Assembly (NCBI GenBank): GCA_017552495.1
Contig: JAFZPW010000115.1
Location: 1 to 13,486, forward strand
DNA: 13,486 nt
Origin: Clostridia bacterium
GTDB lineage: Bacteria > Bacillota > Clostridia > Oscillospirales > Butyricicoccaceae
Direction of reading: 5' to 3'
The translations under genes were made by a program, and so were the position numbers. Below the pieces are notes generated by a model that did no database searches, had not been told where the DNA came from, and saw only the letters and a list, made by a program, of their open reading frames with translations. Positions 1 through 7,768 of the stretch are shown here, piece after piece (the first letter of the stretch is position 1; each line of letters opens with the position of its first letter).

Positions 1-747
1 GGGGCGCGGACGGCCCGTCTCAGCCGGCCTTATGCCGACGCGCCCGACACTCGCGGCCTGCTGATCTTTTCACAGGAGGAGCTGGACGGGATGATTGCCT
101 GCGCCAACGAGCATGGGATGCAGGCGGCGGTTCACACCATCGGCGACGGATGCCTCGACGCCGTGCTGGACGCCTATGAAAAGGCGCTGACGGCCCATCC
201 CCGCGCCGATCACCGGCACGGGCTGGTGCATTGTCAGATCAGCCGGCCCGACCAATTGGAGCGCATCGCACGGCTCAAACTGCACGTTTACGCACAAAGT
301 ATCTTTTTGGATTATGATATCCGCATTGTGGAAGACCGGGTGGGAAAGGCGCTGGCAGACTCCAGTTATAGCTGGAAAACGCTGCTGAAACAGGGCGTCA
401 GCGTGTCCAACGGCAGCGATTGTCCCGTGGAACTGCCCGACGTGATGGCCGGCATTCAATGTGCCGTCACCCGCGCTTCTCTGGACGGCAAGACGGGGCC
501 GTATCTGCCCCGCGAGGCCTTTACCCTGCGGGAGGCGCTGGATTCCTATACCATTCGCGGGGCGGAGGCCAGTTTTGAAGAGACGCGAAAAGGAAAAATC
601 GCGCCGGGGTATCTGGCTGATTTCACCGTTTTGGGAGCCGATCCCTTTGAAACCGCCCCCTCGGAACTGAAACAGATCCCCGTCCTTGCCGCGTATTTGG
701 GCGGAGAAGTCGTTTTTCAGCAGGAGGACAGGAGGAAAATCCGATGA
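1..747 (+). CDS. YtcJ-like metal-dependent amidohydrolase, 3' part
   Basis: This is the C-terminal 248 residues of an Amidohydro_3 (YtcJ/LAF3-type) hydrolase; the reading frame is open from base 1, so the start lies outside the window. Family features seen are a YADAPDTRGLL-like segment, HTIGDG (a metal-site histidine region), RHGLVHCQ, the NGSDCPVE motif whose Asp is the usual metal ligand, and the C-terminal KGKIAPGYLADFTVL signature of the composite beta-sandwich domain. Members of the superfamily hydrolyse C-N bonds (amide, formamide or imide) with bound Zn or Fe in a TIM barrel; the substrate here cannot be told. The stop overlaps the next start as ATGA, and an AGGAGG lies inside the 3' end, so it is probably co-translated with the following nitroreductase. 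The family call is firm, the substrate unknown. Confidence 0.88.
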   Translation, partial: GARTARLSRPYADAPDTRGLLIFSQEELDGMIACANEHGMQAAVHTIGDGCLDAVLDAYEKALTAHPRADHRHGLVHCQISRPDQLERIARLKLHVYAQSIFLDYDIRIVEDRVGKALADSSYSWKTLLKQGVSVSNGSDCPVELPDVMAGIQCAVTRASLDGKTGPYLPREAFTLREALDSYTIRGAEASFEETRKGKIAPGYLADFTVLGADPFETAPSELKQIPVLAAYLGGEVVFQQEDRRKIR

Positions 748-1562
748 TTCAGGATGTTCGGAACGGGATCAAGACCCGGCGCAGCGTCCGCGCCTTTGAC
801 GGACAGCCGCTGGAAAAAGACGACCTGGAGCGGCTTTGCGCCTTTCTCGAGACCGTGGAAAATCCTTATGGGCTGCCCGTGACGTTTCGGTTGCTGGACG
901 GAAAAGAACTGGGGCTTTCCAGCCCTGTGGTCAGCGGGAGCGAACTGTTTCTCGGCGCAAAGATCGGCCAGGCGCCTCATTTTGAAGAGGCTTTCGGCTA
1001 TTCTTTTGAAACAGTCGTGCTCTATGCCTGGAGCTTGGGGATCGGGACGGTGTGGATTGGCGGCACCATGAAGCGGGAGCATTTTGAACGCGCCATGGAG
1101 CTTGCCCCCGGCGAGCGTATGCCCTGCGTCACGCCGCTGGGTTATCCCGCAAAACGAATGTCGGTGAAGGAGACGCTGATGCGCCGCGGCGTGGGGGCCG
1201 ACCGCCGCCAGCCCTTTGAAATGCTGTTTTTTGACGGCGGGACAGACCGACCGCTCACCGTGGAAAAGGCGGGCGTGCTGCGGGATGCGCTGGAGGCGGT
1301 ACGTTTGGCGCCCTCGGCGGTGAACAAGCAGCCCTGGCGGTGCGTCATTGACAGAAATACCGTGCATTTTTACGAAAAACAGACCCGGGGCTATACCAGC
1401 GAGGCCACCGGAGACCTGCAAAAGGTGGATTTGGGCATCGCGCTGTGCCATTTTGATCTGGCCGCTCGGGAAAGCGGTCTTTCGCCCCGATTCGCAATAA
1501 GCGACCCGGGCCGGGAAATGCCTGCGGATACGAGATATATCGCCACTTTTGTAATGAAATAA
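744..1562 (+). CDS. TM1586-type nitroreductase family protein
   Basis: A 272-residue FMN-dependent nitroreductase-fold protein. The start ATG at 744 overlaps the upstream stop (ATGA) and is preceded by GGAGG at 731-735. The N-terminal half carries the RRSVRAF phosphate-binding-like motif (residues 12-18) and the second half carries APSAVNKQPW (about 189-198). In ordinary nitroreductases these two motifs lie close together, while their wide separation in one chain fits the TM1586 subgroup, where one polypeptide mimics the usual dimer. An internal AWSLGIGTVWIGG segment matches the helix-strand region of the fold. The likely role is NAD(P)H-dependent reduction of an unknown substrate. It appears to be the last gene of its operon, with a hairpin terminator about 90 bases downstream. 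The family is well supported; the substrate is not inferable. Confidence 0.87.
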   Translation: MIQDVRNGIKTRRSVRAFDGQPLEKDDLERLCAFLETVENPYGLPVTFRLLDGKELGLSSPVVSGSELFLGAKIGQAPHFEEAFGYSFETVVLYAWSLGIGTVWIGGTMKREHFERAMELAPGERMPCVTPLGYPAKRMSVKETLMRRGVGADRRQPFEMLFFDGGTDRPLTVEKAGVLRDALEAVRLAPSAVNKQPWRCVIDRNTVHFYEKQTRGYTSEATGDLQKVDLGIALCHFDLAARESGLSPRFAISDPGREMPADTRYIATFVMK

Positions 1563-1873
1563 GCGGGGAAAACAACCAAAAAGCAACGGAAGTTGCGGCA
1601 CGCTCCGCGAGAAAGTCGCCTTGCGGCGTCAATTGCCGGCAAAATGATATGAAATCGGCGTGACCAATGCGGTCACGCCGATTTTGTCTCTCTATCTTGG
1701 ATTTTCCAGGGCAAAATCCGATGCTCGACCAATCTGCGGATGAGAATCGTGTGTCTGTCAGCAGGCGGCGGTTTCTCGGCAAAGGGAGGTTGCCATACGC
1801 CTGCCATTGTGTCATCTCTTCCGGATTCAGATATATTCCGCAAGGGAATAAATGTCTTTTGAAAGGCTTGCGC
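1563..1873. other. intergenic region between converging genes, repeat-like left half
   Basis: No credible gene is present in these 311 bases. Bases 1580-1690 are rich in small self-complementary units: CGCC-TTGC-GGCG near 1617-1628, the palindrome TTGCCGGCAA at 1634-1643, and the strong hairpin at 1652-1685. This looks like a dispersed intergenic element, but no second copy is in the window. Bases 1690-1873 hold no feature I recognise apart from a weak TATTCC/GGAATA stem at 1834-1850. Confidence 0.4.
1652..1685. terminator. hairpin terminator between converging genes
   Basis: A perfect 14-base-pair stem (AAATCGGCGTGACC at 1652-1665 with its complement at 1671-1684) and a 5-base loop AATGC, followed by TTTTGTCTCTCT. 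It lies downstream of the nitroreductase gene and can also serve the converging gene, because A residues flank the left arm. The U-tract is imperfect. Confidence 0.75.
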
Positions 1874-3583
1874 TTAATACCAAACGTGAACGGCAAAGGA
1901 TATTTTAACCCATTTATTGATCTCCGTATTACTGATATACAGCGTTTTCGGCACGATGGATAAGCGCGATTTATCCCTGCCTTCCACATAATCCGCTGTA
2001 TACAGAATACCAAGATTCTCAATCGCGGAAAAGGCTCTGATATTTCTGATGTATTTCTCGAACCGCTCCTTCTCCGCAAGGGCGCGCGGCGTAAGATAGA
2101 GGTATTCTTCTTCCTGTTCTGACCGGCAGCCGGGCAGATCGGGAAGAAGTTTCACTTTCACCAGTTCACCGGTGGCAAGATACCGCTTTGCGTCAGATTC
2201 TGTCCGGATGCTCTCAAAATCCAACAACGTCATTTTCTCATATCTCTCGACATTCCGGGAGCTATATGGATCGTCAAAATCGTTCGCAAACCCCCAGTCA
2301 ATTATTATGCCGTTGCGTACTGTAAACGAGATACCGTGCTCCGGCTCGAATTCCGCCTCGCCGATGACGGCAAAAACCACATCCCCGGCAACCTGCGGCT
2401 CAAAAATATGAATTTCTTCTGGCCTAAACTTGGCGATGGACACCGCTTCGAGATTTTCCCCACCATATGTATCATCAAGGGAGCGTTCCAGTTTTTTTAT
2501 CTGCTTTTCGGGCAAAGCGTCGAGACAGTCCATACATTTTGCCAGATAAGCCTGCGCCTCGCTGTCCGAAAAGCCAAGGAACTTGACCCCGTCTCTATAC
2601 GCATCCATATCGGCGTCAAACAATGCCGAATGTATAGCTTCAGCGAAGGGTTCGTCGTCATAATAGTATTCCTTCTGGGAATCCGTACAATATTCCTTCG
2701 ACCACTGCGCATATCTCTCCTGGATTTTGACTGTTAGGCGATCAAGCGTCTCCCATGAGAAGTCAACACAATAATACCGATCGTCCGGATTGCCGATTGC
2801 ATCGTAATAATCATACAGATAATAGTTTCTGCCGGTAAACCGCCCTTTCCTGTCATAATAAGCCCGGAAAAAGGGGATGATCCCCTCGAGAAGGTAATCG
2901 CTGTGGAAGTAGTAGTCCATCGCCATGAGAGCCTCAACCGGTGTTATTTCGCGGTTTCGCATTTGCAAAACGAAATCATCACAGGGGAAATCCTCATAAA
3001 AGTGCTGACAAAAATAGCCCTCAACGGCAAGCCAGTAAAAAAGATAGGAAAACGGACCTGCCGCATACTCGTAGAGCTTGTCGCTTTGTTCCTCCGTAAG
3101 ACTGTCGATATCAGCTATCCCGTTCAGGCGCATATATTCATTTGCTGCTGCATCCCATTCCCATTTGCCTTTATATGTGAAGGCGTATTTCTGGTACGGA
3201 ACAGTCATGACCGTATGCTTTTTCTTCTTTTTCTTGATGACATAAATGGTAATCGCAGACAGGATGAGCCCCAAAATCAGGAAAAGCAAAAATGCAGCCG
3301 TGCTGTCATCAAACGTCCAAAAAGAGAAGGACGTACAAGTGAAAAAGACCGACAGCTTCATCAGCGCGGAATTTCTGACCAGTTTCCCCTCTTTATTATT
3401 TATGCTCTTTCTCAATGAAATTACAGATATGGCTGTAAAAAGAGCCGTCGTTGCAAGAAAGGCGACGGCTATAGCCATCTCTTTTCCTGTGGCAATACCG
3501 AAAAATATCGCTCCGCCGAAAAAACAAACGCCGATAATGTCAACCAATATGCAGATCCCGTAAAATACTTTTCTCAGTAGCAT
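1874..3583 (-). CDS. unrecognised membrane-anchored protein, 569 aa
   Basis: I do not recognise this protein with confidence. The start ATG (3583) has GGAGGT seven bases upstream and a near-consensus promoter. Residues 6-31, 36-57 and 95-116 are hydrophobic helices, with a fourth possible at 76-91, followed by a run of six lysines (117-122) that suggests the long remainder is cytoplasmic. The soluble part is acidic and very rich in Tyr, Asp and Phe. It contains WEWDAAANEY, EYAAGPFSYLFYWLAVEGYF, and later the segment EAEFEPEHGISFTVRNG. The EPEHGI...NG segment loosely recalls DUF6985-like domains, and the FYWLAVEGYF part recalls helical immunity-like DUFs, but this is recall, not a search. Base composition is AT-richer than both neighbours and codon use differs, which suggests acquisition by transfer. 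It stands alone, with converging and divergent neighbours. Confidence 0.8.
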   Translation of the reverse strand: MLLRKVFYGICILVDIIGVCFFGGAIFFGIATGKEMAIAVAFLATTALFTAISVISLRKSINNKEGKLVRNSALMKLSVFFTCTSFSFWTFDDSTAAFLLFLILGLILSAITIYVIKKKKKKHTVMTVPYQKYAFTYKGKWEWDAAANEYMRLNGIADIDSLTEEQSDKLYEYAAGPFSYLFYWLAVEGYFCQHFYEDFPCDDFVLQMRNREITPVEALMAMDYYFHSDYLLEGIIPFFRAYYDRKGRFTGRNYYLYDYYDAIGNPDDRYYCVDFSWETLDRLTVKIQERYAQWSKEYCTDSQKEYYYDDEPFAEAIHSALFDADMDAYRDGVKFLGFSDSEAQAYLAKCMDCLDALPEKQIKKLERSLDDTYGGENLEAVSIAKFRPEEIHIFEPQVAGDVVFAVIGEAEFEPEHGISFTVRNGIIIDWGFANDFDDPYSSRNVERYEKMTLLDFESIRTESDAKRYLATGELVKVKLLPDLPGCRSEQEEEYLYLTPRALAEKERFEKYIRNIRAFSAIENLGILYTADYVEGRDKSRLSIVPKTLYISNTEINKWVKISFAVHVWY

Positions 3584-3628
3584 TCCTTACCTCCGGTTTT
3601 GAAAGCCTGTTTTTATCTGGCCTTCGTA

Positions 3629-3657
3629 ATTATAGCAGTGATTGCGGCATAATGCAA
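3629..3657 (-). promoter_or_regulatory. sigma-A type promoter of the 569-aa membrane protein gene
   Basis: On the minus strand TTGCAT (complement of 3652-3657) is followed by a 17-base spacer and a perfect TATAAT (complement of 3629-3634), about 45 bases before the ATG. The near-consensus boxes and exact spacing make it convincing. Confidence 0.8.
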
Positions 3658-3697
3658 GGCGACGAAGTAAGCGCCTATCTGCCGCGTTGAATAGACA

Positions 3698-3731
3698 AAG
3701 GGAGGCGGCTTCTTTGTGAAACGCCTCCCTT
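3698..3731 (-). terminator. probable terminator of the hydEGF operon
   Basis: A 10-base-pair perfect stem (AAGGGAGGCG at 3698-3707, CGCCTCCCTT at 3722-3731) with a 14-base loop, starting 17 bases past the hydF stop. On the minus strand the 3' arm runs into TTTGTCTATTC, a weak U-tract, so efficiency is uncertain. Confidence 0.6.
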
Positions 3732-3748
3732 CCGCTCCTTTTGGGTTG

Positions 3749-4948
3749 TTAAAGCGAGTTCAACAAATCGGGAAAAGGCTCCAGACTGCGGCGCAGGATG
3801 CCATGTATCTGGGCGATGGCCACGCCGTAGTTGACGATGGGCACGCCGGATGCCCGCGCACGGGCCAGCCGGTGCTGCATCTCTTTTTCGTTGAGCATGC
3901 AGCCGCCGCAGTGGATGATGAGATCATAGCCGCTGAGGTCGGCGGGAAACTCGCCGCCGGAGGTAAAGGAATATTGCGGCTTCGCGCCGGTATAGCGCTC
4001 GATCCAGCCGGGCAGCTTCACCGAGCCGATGTCGTTGCACTGACGGTGGTGGGTGCAGCCCTCGGAAATGAGGACGCGGTCGCCGTCCTTGAGCGCGGCA
4101 AGCCGGGCGGCGCCCGATACCAGCGTGGGCAGATCGCCCTTGTACCGGGCGAACAGGATGGAAAAAGAGGTGAGAAGCGTGCCGGGCGGGATGCGCTTTT
4201 CTACTGCGCCGAAGGCCTGCGAATCGGTAATGACCAGCCGGGGCGGCGTTTTCAAGGACGCGAGGACGCCTTCCAACTCCTCCGGCTGGCAGGAAAAAAA
4301 GACGCAGTGATGGTCCAAAAGCTCTCGCATGGTCTGCTGCTGGGGCAGGATGAGCCGCCCCTTCGGCGCGGAGCCGTCCACGGGGATTACCAGCACCGCG
4401 GTGTCGCCCGGCTCCAGCAGATCGGCCACCAGCCGCTTTTCCCGCGCCGACTGGGCGGCAAAACCGCCCAGTCGGTCTTTGAGCAAATCGACGTTTTCCC
4501 GCGTTTTGGCGCTGACATACAGCGCGTTTTCAGGCAGGGGGGGACGGTCTTTGAGCAGATCGGCTTTGGAAAAGGCCAGAAGGAGGGGAATTTCCCGCTG
4601 CTTCAGCAGGGTTTCCAGATCCCGTTCGAGGGCGCCCATGCCCTCTTTGGCGTCCACCACCAAAACGGCGATGTCGGTGCGGGAGAGGGTTTCCAGCGCC
4701 TTTTGCACCCGCTTTTGTCCCAATTCGCCCTCGTCGTCCAGACCGGGCGTGTCGATGATGACCACCGGTCCAAGCGGCAAAAGTTCCATGGCCTTTTTCA
4801 CCGGGTCGGTGGTGGTGCCCTTTACGTCGGAAACCACCGCCAGTTCCTGCCCGGTAACAGCGTTGACCAGACTGGATTTTCCGGCGTTGCGCCGCCCGAA
4901 AAAACCGATGTGCAGCCGCTGGGCCGAGGCTGTTTCATGGAGACTCAT
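3749..4948 (-). CDS. hydF: HydF, [FeFe]-hydrogenase H-cluster maturation GTPase
   Basis: A 399-residue protein of normal HydF length. The N-terminal G domain shows the P-loop GRRNAGKS (residues 18-25), the DTPGLDD G3 motif, SKAD as G4 and a SAK G5-like motif. The C-terminal domain carries the cluster-binding pattern CTH (C298, H300) followed by HCGGC (H346, C347, C350), the CxH...HCxxC signature of HydF. In the family, HydF is the scaffold on which the diiron subcluster matures before transfer to apo-HydA, with GTPase activity controlling partner interactions. It is the last gene of the hydE-hydG-hydF run: its ATG lies nine bases after the hydG stop, and the GAGGG ribosome site overlaps that stop, indicating coupled translation. 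A hairpin terminator follows. No hydrogenase structural gene is in the window. Confidence 0.97.
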   Translation of the reverse strand: MSLHETASAQRLHIGFFGRRNAGKSSLVNAVTGQELAVVSDVKGTTTDPVKKAMELLPLGPVVIIDTPGLDDEGELGQKRVQKALETLSRTDIAVLVVDAKEGMGALERDLETLLKQREIPLLLAFSKADLLKDRPPLPENALYVSAKTRENVDLLKDRLGGFAAQSAREKRLVADLLEPGDTAVLVIPVDGSAPKGRLILPQQQTMRELLDHHCVFFSCQPEELEGVLASLKTPPRLVITDSQAFGAVEKRIPPGTLLTSFSILFARYKGDLPTLVSGAARLAALKDGDRVLISEGCTHHRQCNDIGSVKLPGWIERYTGAKPQYSFTSGGEFPADLSGYDLIIHCGGCMLNEKEMQHRLARARASGVPIVNYGVAIAQIHGILRRSLEPFPDLLNSL

Positions 4949-4957
4949 ACGGCGCCC

Positions 4958-6406
4958 TCAGAAGCGGAAGTCCCGCCGGTTGGAAGAGCGGATGTCCTGA
5001 ATGTGCTCCTGCGCGATGGCGCGCACTTTTTCTTTGGGGATACGGGCAAGCTCCCGCCGGATCATTTCATAGCCGATCTGCTTCGTTTCAGGAGAGGCAT
5101 AATCCTCCAGATATTCCGCCAGCGTCATCAGGGCGTTGGGATGGCAGCAGTTGAGGATCTGCCCGCTCTTGCACAGGGACATGAAGCGGTCGCCGGTGCG
5201 GCCCTCGCGGTAGCAGGCGGTGCAGAAAGAGGGAATGTGGTCGCTTTCCATCAGCCAGCGCACTACCTCGTCCAGCGTCCGCTTGTCGGACACGTCGAAC
5301 TGCTCGGTGTCGTGGGGGCGCTCTTCCTGGGTATAGCCGCCCACCGAGGTGCGGGAGCCGCCGCTCACCTGAGAAATGCCCACCCGCAGCAGCTTTTGCC
5401 GCACCTGCTCGGTTTCGCGGGTAGAAACGATCATGCCGGTATAGGGGACGGCCAGACGGATGCAGGCCGTGATTTTGGTGAAGGTTTCGTCGCTGATGCC
5501 ATTGTCAAACATATCGGGGTCAATGTCGTCGGCCCGCTTGACCCGGGGCACGCTGATGGTGTGGGGGCCCACGCCGTGAACGGCCTCCAGATGTTCGGCG
5601 TGCATGATAAGGCCGGCAAATTCGTATTTGTACAGCTCCAGCCCGAAAAGCACGCCAAGACCTACGTCGTCGATGCCGCCCTCCATGGCCCGGTCCATGG
5701 CCTCGGTGTGGTAGGCGTAATCGTGCTTGGGTCCGGTGGGGTGGAGTTTGAGATAACGCTCCTTGTGATAGGTTTCCTGGAACAGGATATAGGTGCCGAT
5801 GCCGGCCTCCTTCAGCTTGCGGTAATTTTCCACCGTGGTGGCGGCAATGTTGACATTAACCCGGCGGATGTCGCCGTTTTTGTGGTGGACGCTGTAAATG
5901 GTTTTGATGCAGTCCAGGATGTATTCGATGGGGTTGTTGACGGGATCCTCGCCCGCCTCGATGGCCAGACGCTTGTGACCCATATCCTGCAGGGCGATGA
6001 CCTCGGCCCGCACCTCGTCCTGGGTAAGCTTTTTCCGGGCGATGTGCTTGTTTTTCAGGTGATAGGGGCAGTACAGGCAGCCGTTGACGCAATAGTTGGA
6101 AAGATACAGCGGCGCGAAAATAACGATGCGGTTGCCGTAAAAGGCCAGCTTGATCTCTTCGGCGATCTGATATATTTTTTCGATTTTTTCTGGGATTTCG
6201 CAGGCAAGCAGAACAGAGGCCTCCCGATGGGTCAGGCCGGAGCATTCGCATCCGGTGGCCGTCTTGCGGGGACGGGCCTTTTCCAAAATGCGGTCGATCA
6301 GTTCCACGTCGTTTTTATGGGTTTCGGCATAGGCCAGCGTTTCGCGGATTTCCGCATCGTTGATGAATTCTTCGGCCTTGAGGGATTTGGGATCGTAAAC
6401 AGCCAT
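4958..6406 (-). CDS. hydG: HydG, radical SAM tyrosine lyase for H-cluster CO/CN synthesis
   Basis: A 482-residue radical SAM enzyme. The SAM-cluster motif CX3CX2C is CVNGCLYC (C106, C110, C113). The C-terminal auxiliary-cluster motif CX2CX22C is C395, C398 and C421, in the context CTACYREGRTGDRF and NCCHPNAL, which is diagnostic of HydG as opposed to ThiH. HydG cleaves tyrosine to p-cresol and dehydroglycine, from which CO and CN- are formed and loaded on the dangler iron as an Fe(CO)2(CN)Cys synthon. The start ATG has AAGGAGA at a normal distance. It lies 34 bases after hydE and 9 before hydF, on the same strand, in one transcription unit. Confidence 0.97.
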   Translation of the reverse strand: MAVYDPKSLKAEEFINDAEIRETLAYAETHKNDVELIDRILEKARPRKTATGCECSGLTHREASVLLACEIPEKIEKIYQIAEEIKLAFYGNRIVIFAPLYLSNYCVNGCLYCPYHLKNKHIARKKLTQDEVRAEVIALQDMGHKRLAIEAGEDPVNNPIEYILDCIKTIYSVHHKNGDIRRVNVNIAATTVENYRKLKEAGIGTYILFQETYHKERYLKLHPTGPKHDYAYHTEAMDRAMEGGIDDVGLGVLFGLELYKYEFAGLIMHAEHLEAVHGVGPHTISVPRVKRADDIDPDMFDNGISDETFTKITACIRLAVPYTGMIVSTRETEQVRQKLLRVGISQVSGGSRTSVGGYTQEERPHDTEQFDVSDKRTLDEVVRWLMESDHIPSFCTACYREGRTGDRFMSLCKSGQILNCCHPNALMTLAEYLEDYASPETKQIGYEMIRRELARIPKEKVRAIAQEHIQDIRSSNRRDFRF

Positions 6407-6440
6407 AGCGGTTTCTCCTTTGGATAAGTATGATTGATTT

Positions 6441-7493
6441 TTATCGTTGTTTTACGTCGCCCCGCACGGTGAGGAGGACACATCCGGCGGCCTGCATCCG
6501 CGCTCGAAGCTCATCCAGATGCTGCGCGGCCTCGGCGCCGGAATGCAGTTTGTTGTCATAGAGCTCGTAATCCTTGCGAACCGAGGCGGGGGAGAGATTG
6601 GGCATCACCACGTTGGCCCCTGCCAGAATGCCCTGCTCCCGGCCCGCCGGGTCAATGGTGCCCAGAGCCGTGGTGGCGGGGAGCAGCACCGGCGGATGGA
6701 TCAGCCGGATGATGCTCAGCAGATAACAGGTCAGCTCCGCCGTGCCGGCAGGCTCATCCCGGAAGGGGGTGGCGTGATGGGGGATGAAGGGGCCGACGCC
6801 GCACATGTCGGGCTTGAACCGTTCGATGAATTTCAGATCCTTCGCCAGCATCTCTTCGGTTTGATGAGGCGCGCCCACCATAAAGCCGCAGCCAACCTGA
6901 TAGCCCAGCTTCTTCAGATCGCGCAGGCAGCGCATCCGGTTGTCAAAGGACATCTCCGCCGGATGGAGCATTGCATAATGGGCGCTGTCCGCCGTTTCGT
7001 GGCGGAGCAGATACCGGTCGGCCCCCGCGAGGCGCAGGCGGCGATAGCTTTCGCGGCTCCGCTCGCCCAGTGACAACGTGACGGCGCAGTCGGGACAGCA
7101 GGCCTTGATCGCCTCGATCAACGCACAAAGCCGCGCGTCTGTGAACCACGGATCCTCGCCGCCCTGCATCACAAAGGTGCGGAAGCCCAGCGCGTATCCC
7201 TCACGGGCGCAGGCAAGAATCTGTTCCGGCGTCAGCCGATAGCGGACGCAGCTTTGGTTGCTCCGGCGAATGCCGCAGTAATAGCAATCGTTTTTGCAGA
7301 TGTTGCTGATCTCGATGAGGCCGCGGGCAAAGACGGCGTTGCCGTAGACCGCGTTTCGCGCTTCCACCGCCTTTTTCGCCAGCAAAGCCGCCGCCTGGGG
7401 GCAGCGCTCTCGCAACAGGCGGGTATAGCCGGCTTCGGAAAGGCCGTGCTCCTGCTCCAGACGTTCGATCAGATTTTGCAGCGTCTGTTCCAT
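6441..7493 (-). CDS. hydE: HydE, radical SAM enzyme of H-cluster maturation
   Basis: A 350-residue BioB-like radical SAM protein with the CX3CX2C motif CKNDCYYC (C66, C70, C73), followed by MQGGEDPWFTD, the GGE-containing SAM-binding strand. HydE acts on the HydG product to build the dithiomethylamine-bridged diiron precursor. I chose the ATG at 7493: the AGGAGG immediately upstream is only one base from the in-frame ATG at 7499 but seven from 7493. The frame stays open upstream to a GTG at 7571, through a leader hairpin and without a ribosome site, so that longer form is unlikely. The three extra cysteines that bind an auxiliary cluster in Thermotoga HydE appear absent near residues 300-325; this cluster is known to be dispensable. 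First gene of the hydEGF operon. Confidence 0.96.
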   Translation of the reverse strand: MEQTLQNLIERLEQEHGLSEAGYTRLLRERCPQAAALLAKKAVEARNAVYGNAVFARGLIEISNICKNDCYYCGIRRSNQSCVRYRLTPEQILACAREGYALGFRTFVMQGGEDPWFTDARLCALIEAIKACCPDCAVTLSLGERSRESYRRLRLAGADRYLLRHETADSAHYAMLHPAEMSFDNRMRCLRDLKKLGYQVGCGFMVGAPHQTEEMLAKDLKFIERFKPDMCGVGPFIPHHATPFRDEPAGTAELTCYLLSIIRLIHPPVLLPATTALGTIDPAGREQGILAGANVVMPNLSPASVRKDYELYDNKLHSGAEAAQHLDELRARMQAAGCVLLTVRGDVKQR

Positions 7494-7517
7494 CCGCATC
7501 CCTCCTTTTCCGGAATC

Positions 7518-7565
7518 AAAAAAGACCGCACCCGCATGGTACGGCCCTTGCTGCTTTTCCGTACC
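7518..7565 (-). promoter_or_regulatory. attenuator-like terminator/antiterminator pair in the hydEGF leader
   Basis: On the minus strand, between the promoter and the hydE ribosome site, GGGCCGTACC (7547-7538) pairs with GGTGCGGTCT (7532-7523) around the loop ATGCG, and five further T follow; this is an intrinsic-terminator form (10 pairs, three G-U). Just upstream, GGTACGG (7565-7559) is a perfect 7-base complement of the same CCGTACC (7544-7538) and would disrupt the terminator. The two structures are mutually exclusive and in the order expected for transcription attenuation. The sensed signal is not visible. Confidence 0.6.
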
Positions 7566-7601
7566 TTTCACGCAGAACGCATCTTAATGTCAGGTGTAAT
7601 T

Positions 7602-7630
7602 ATTGTAGCATATTCCCCCAAAAGATTCAA
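7602..7630 (-). promoter_or_regulatory. promoter of the hydEGF operon
   Basis: Minus strand TTGAAT (complement of 7625-7630), a 17-base spacer and TACAAT (complement of 7602-7607). Expected transcription start is near 7595, giving a leader of about 100 bases before hydE. Confidence 0.75.
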
Positions 7631-7726
7631 TGAAAAAATCGTGTCAGCGGAAATATTTTTATATTCAGCGGCAGTTTCGGCAAAAAACACCGAAAAAGCG
7701 GTACGACATTTAGGTAGATTCACGAG

Positions 7727-7768
7727 TTGCATATTTTCTGTTTTGTGGCATAATAAAAATGGTATGAT
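7727..7768 (+). promoter_or_regulatory. glnA promoter region, two overlapping candidates
   Basis: Candidate one is TTGCAT (7727-7732), a 16-base spacer and CATAAT (7749-7754). Candidate two is the extended -10 TGGTATGAT (7760-7768) with only a poor -35 (TTTTGT at 7741-7746). Either or both could drive glnA; the ATG lies about 55-70 bases downstream. Confidence 0.6.

Noticed and set aside
1345..2079. A 244-codon minus-strand frame across the first intergenic region
   Set aside because: It overlaps the nitroreductase gene and the hairpin terminator, reads as Arg/Ser/Pro-rich shadow sequence, and lacks a ribosome site.
3716..6427. A 903-codon open frame on the plus strand opposite hydF and hydG
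   Set aside because: It is antisense to two unmistakable genes and arises from their GC-rich third positions; the composition is low-complexity, with no ribosome site or recognisable domain.
7568..7582. Four-codon leader peptide (ATG CGT TCT GCG TGA, minus strand) ahead of the hydE attenuator
   Set aside because: No ribosome site precedes it, and it has no codon run that would couple translation to a signal.
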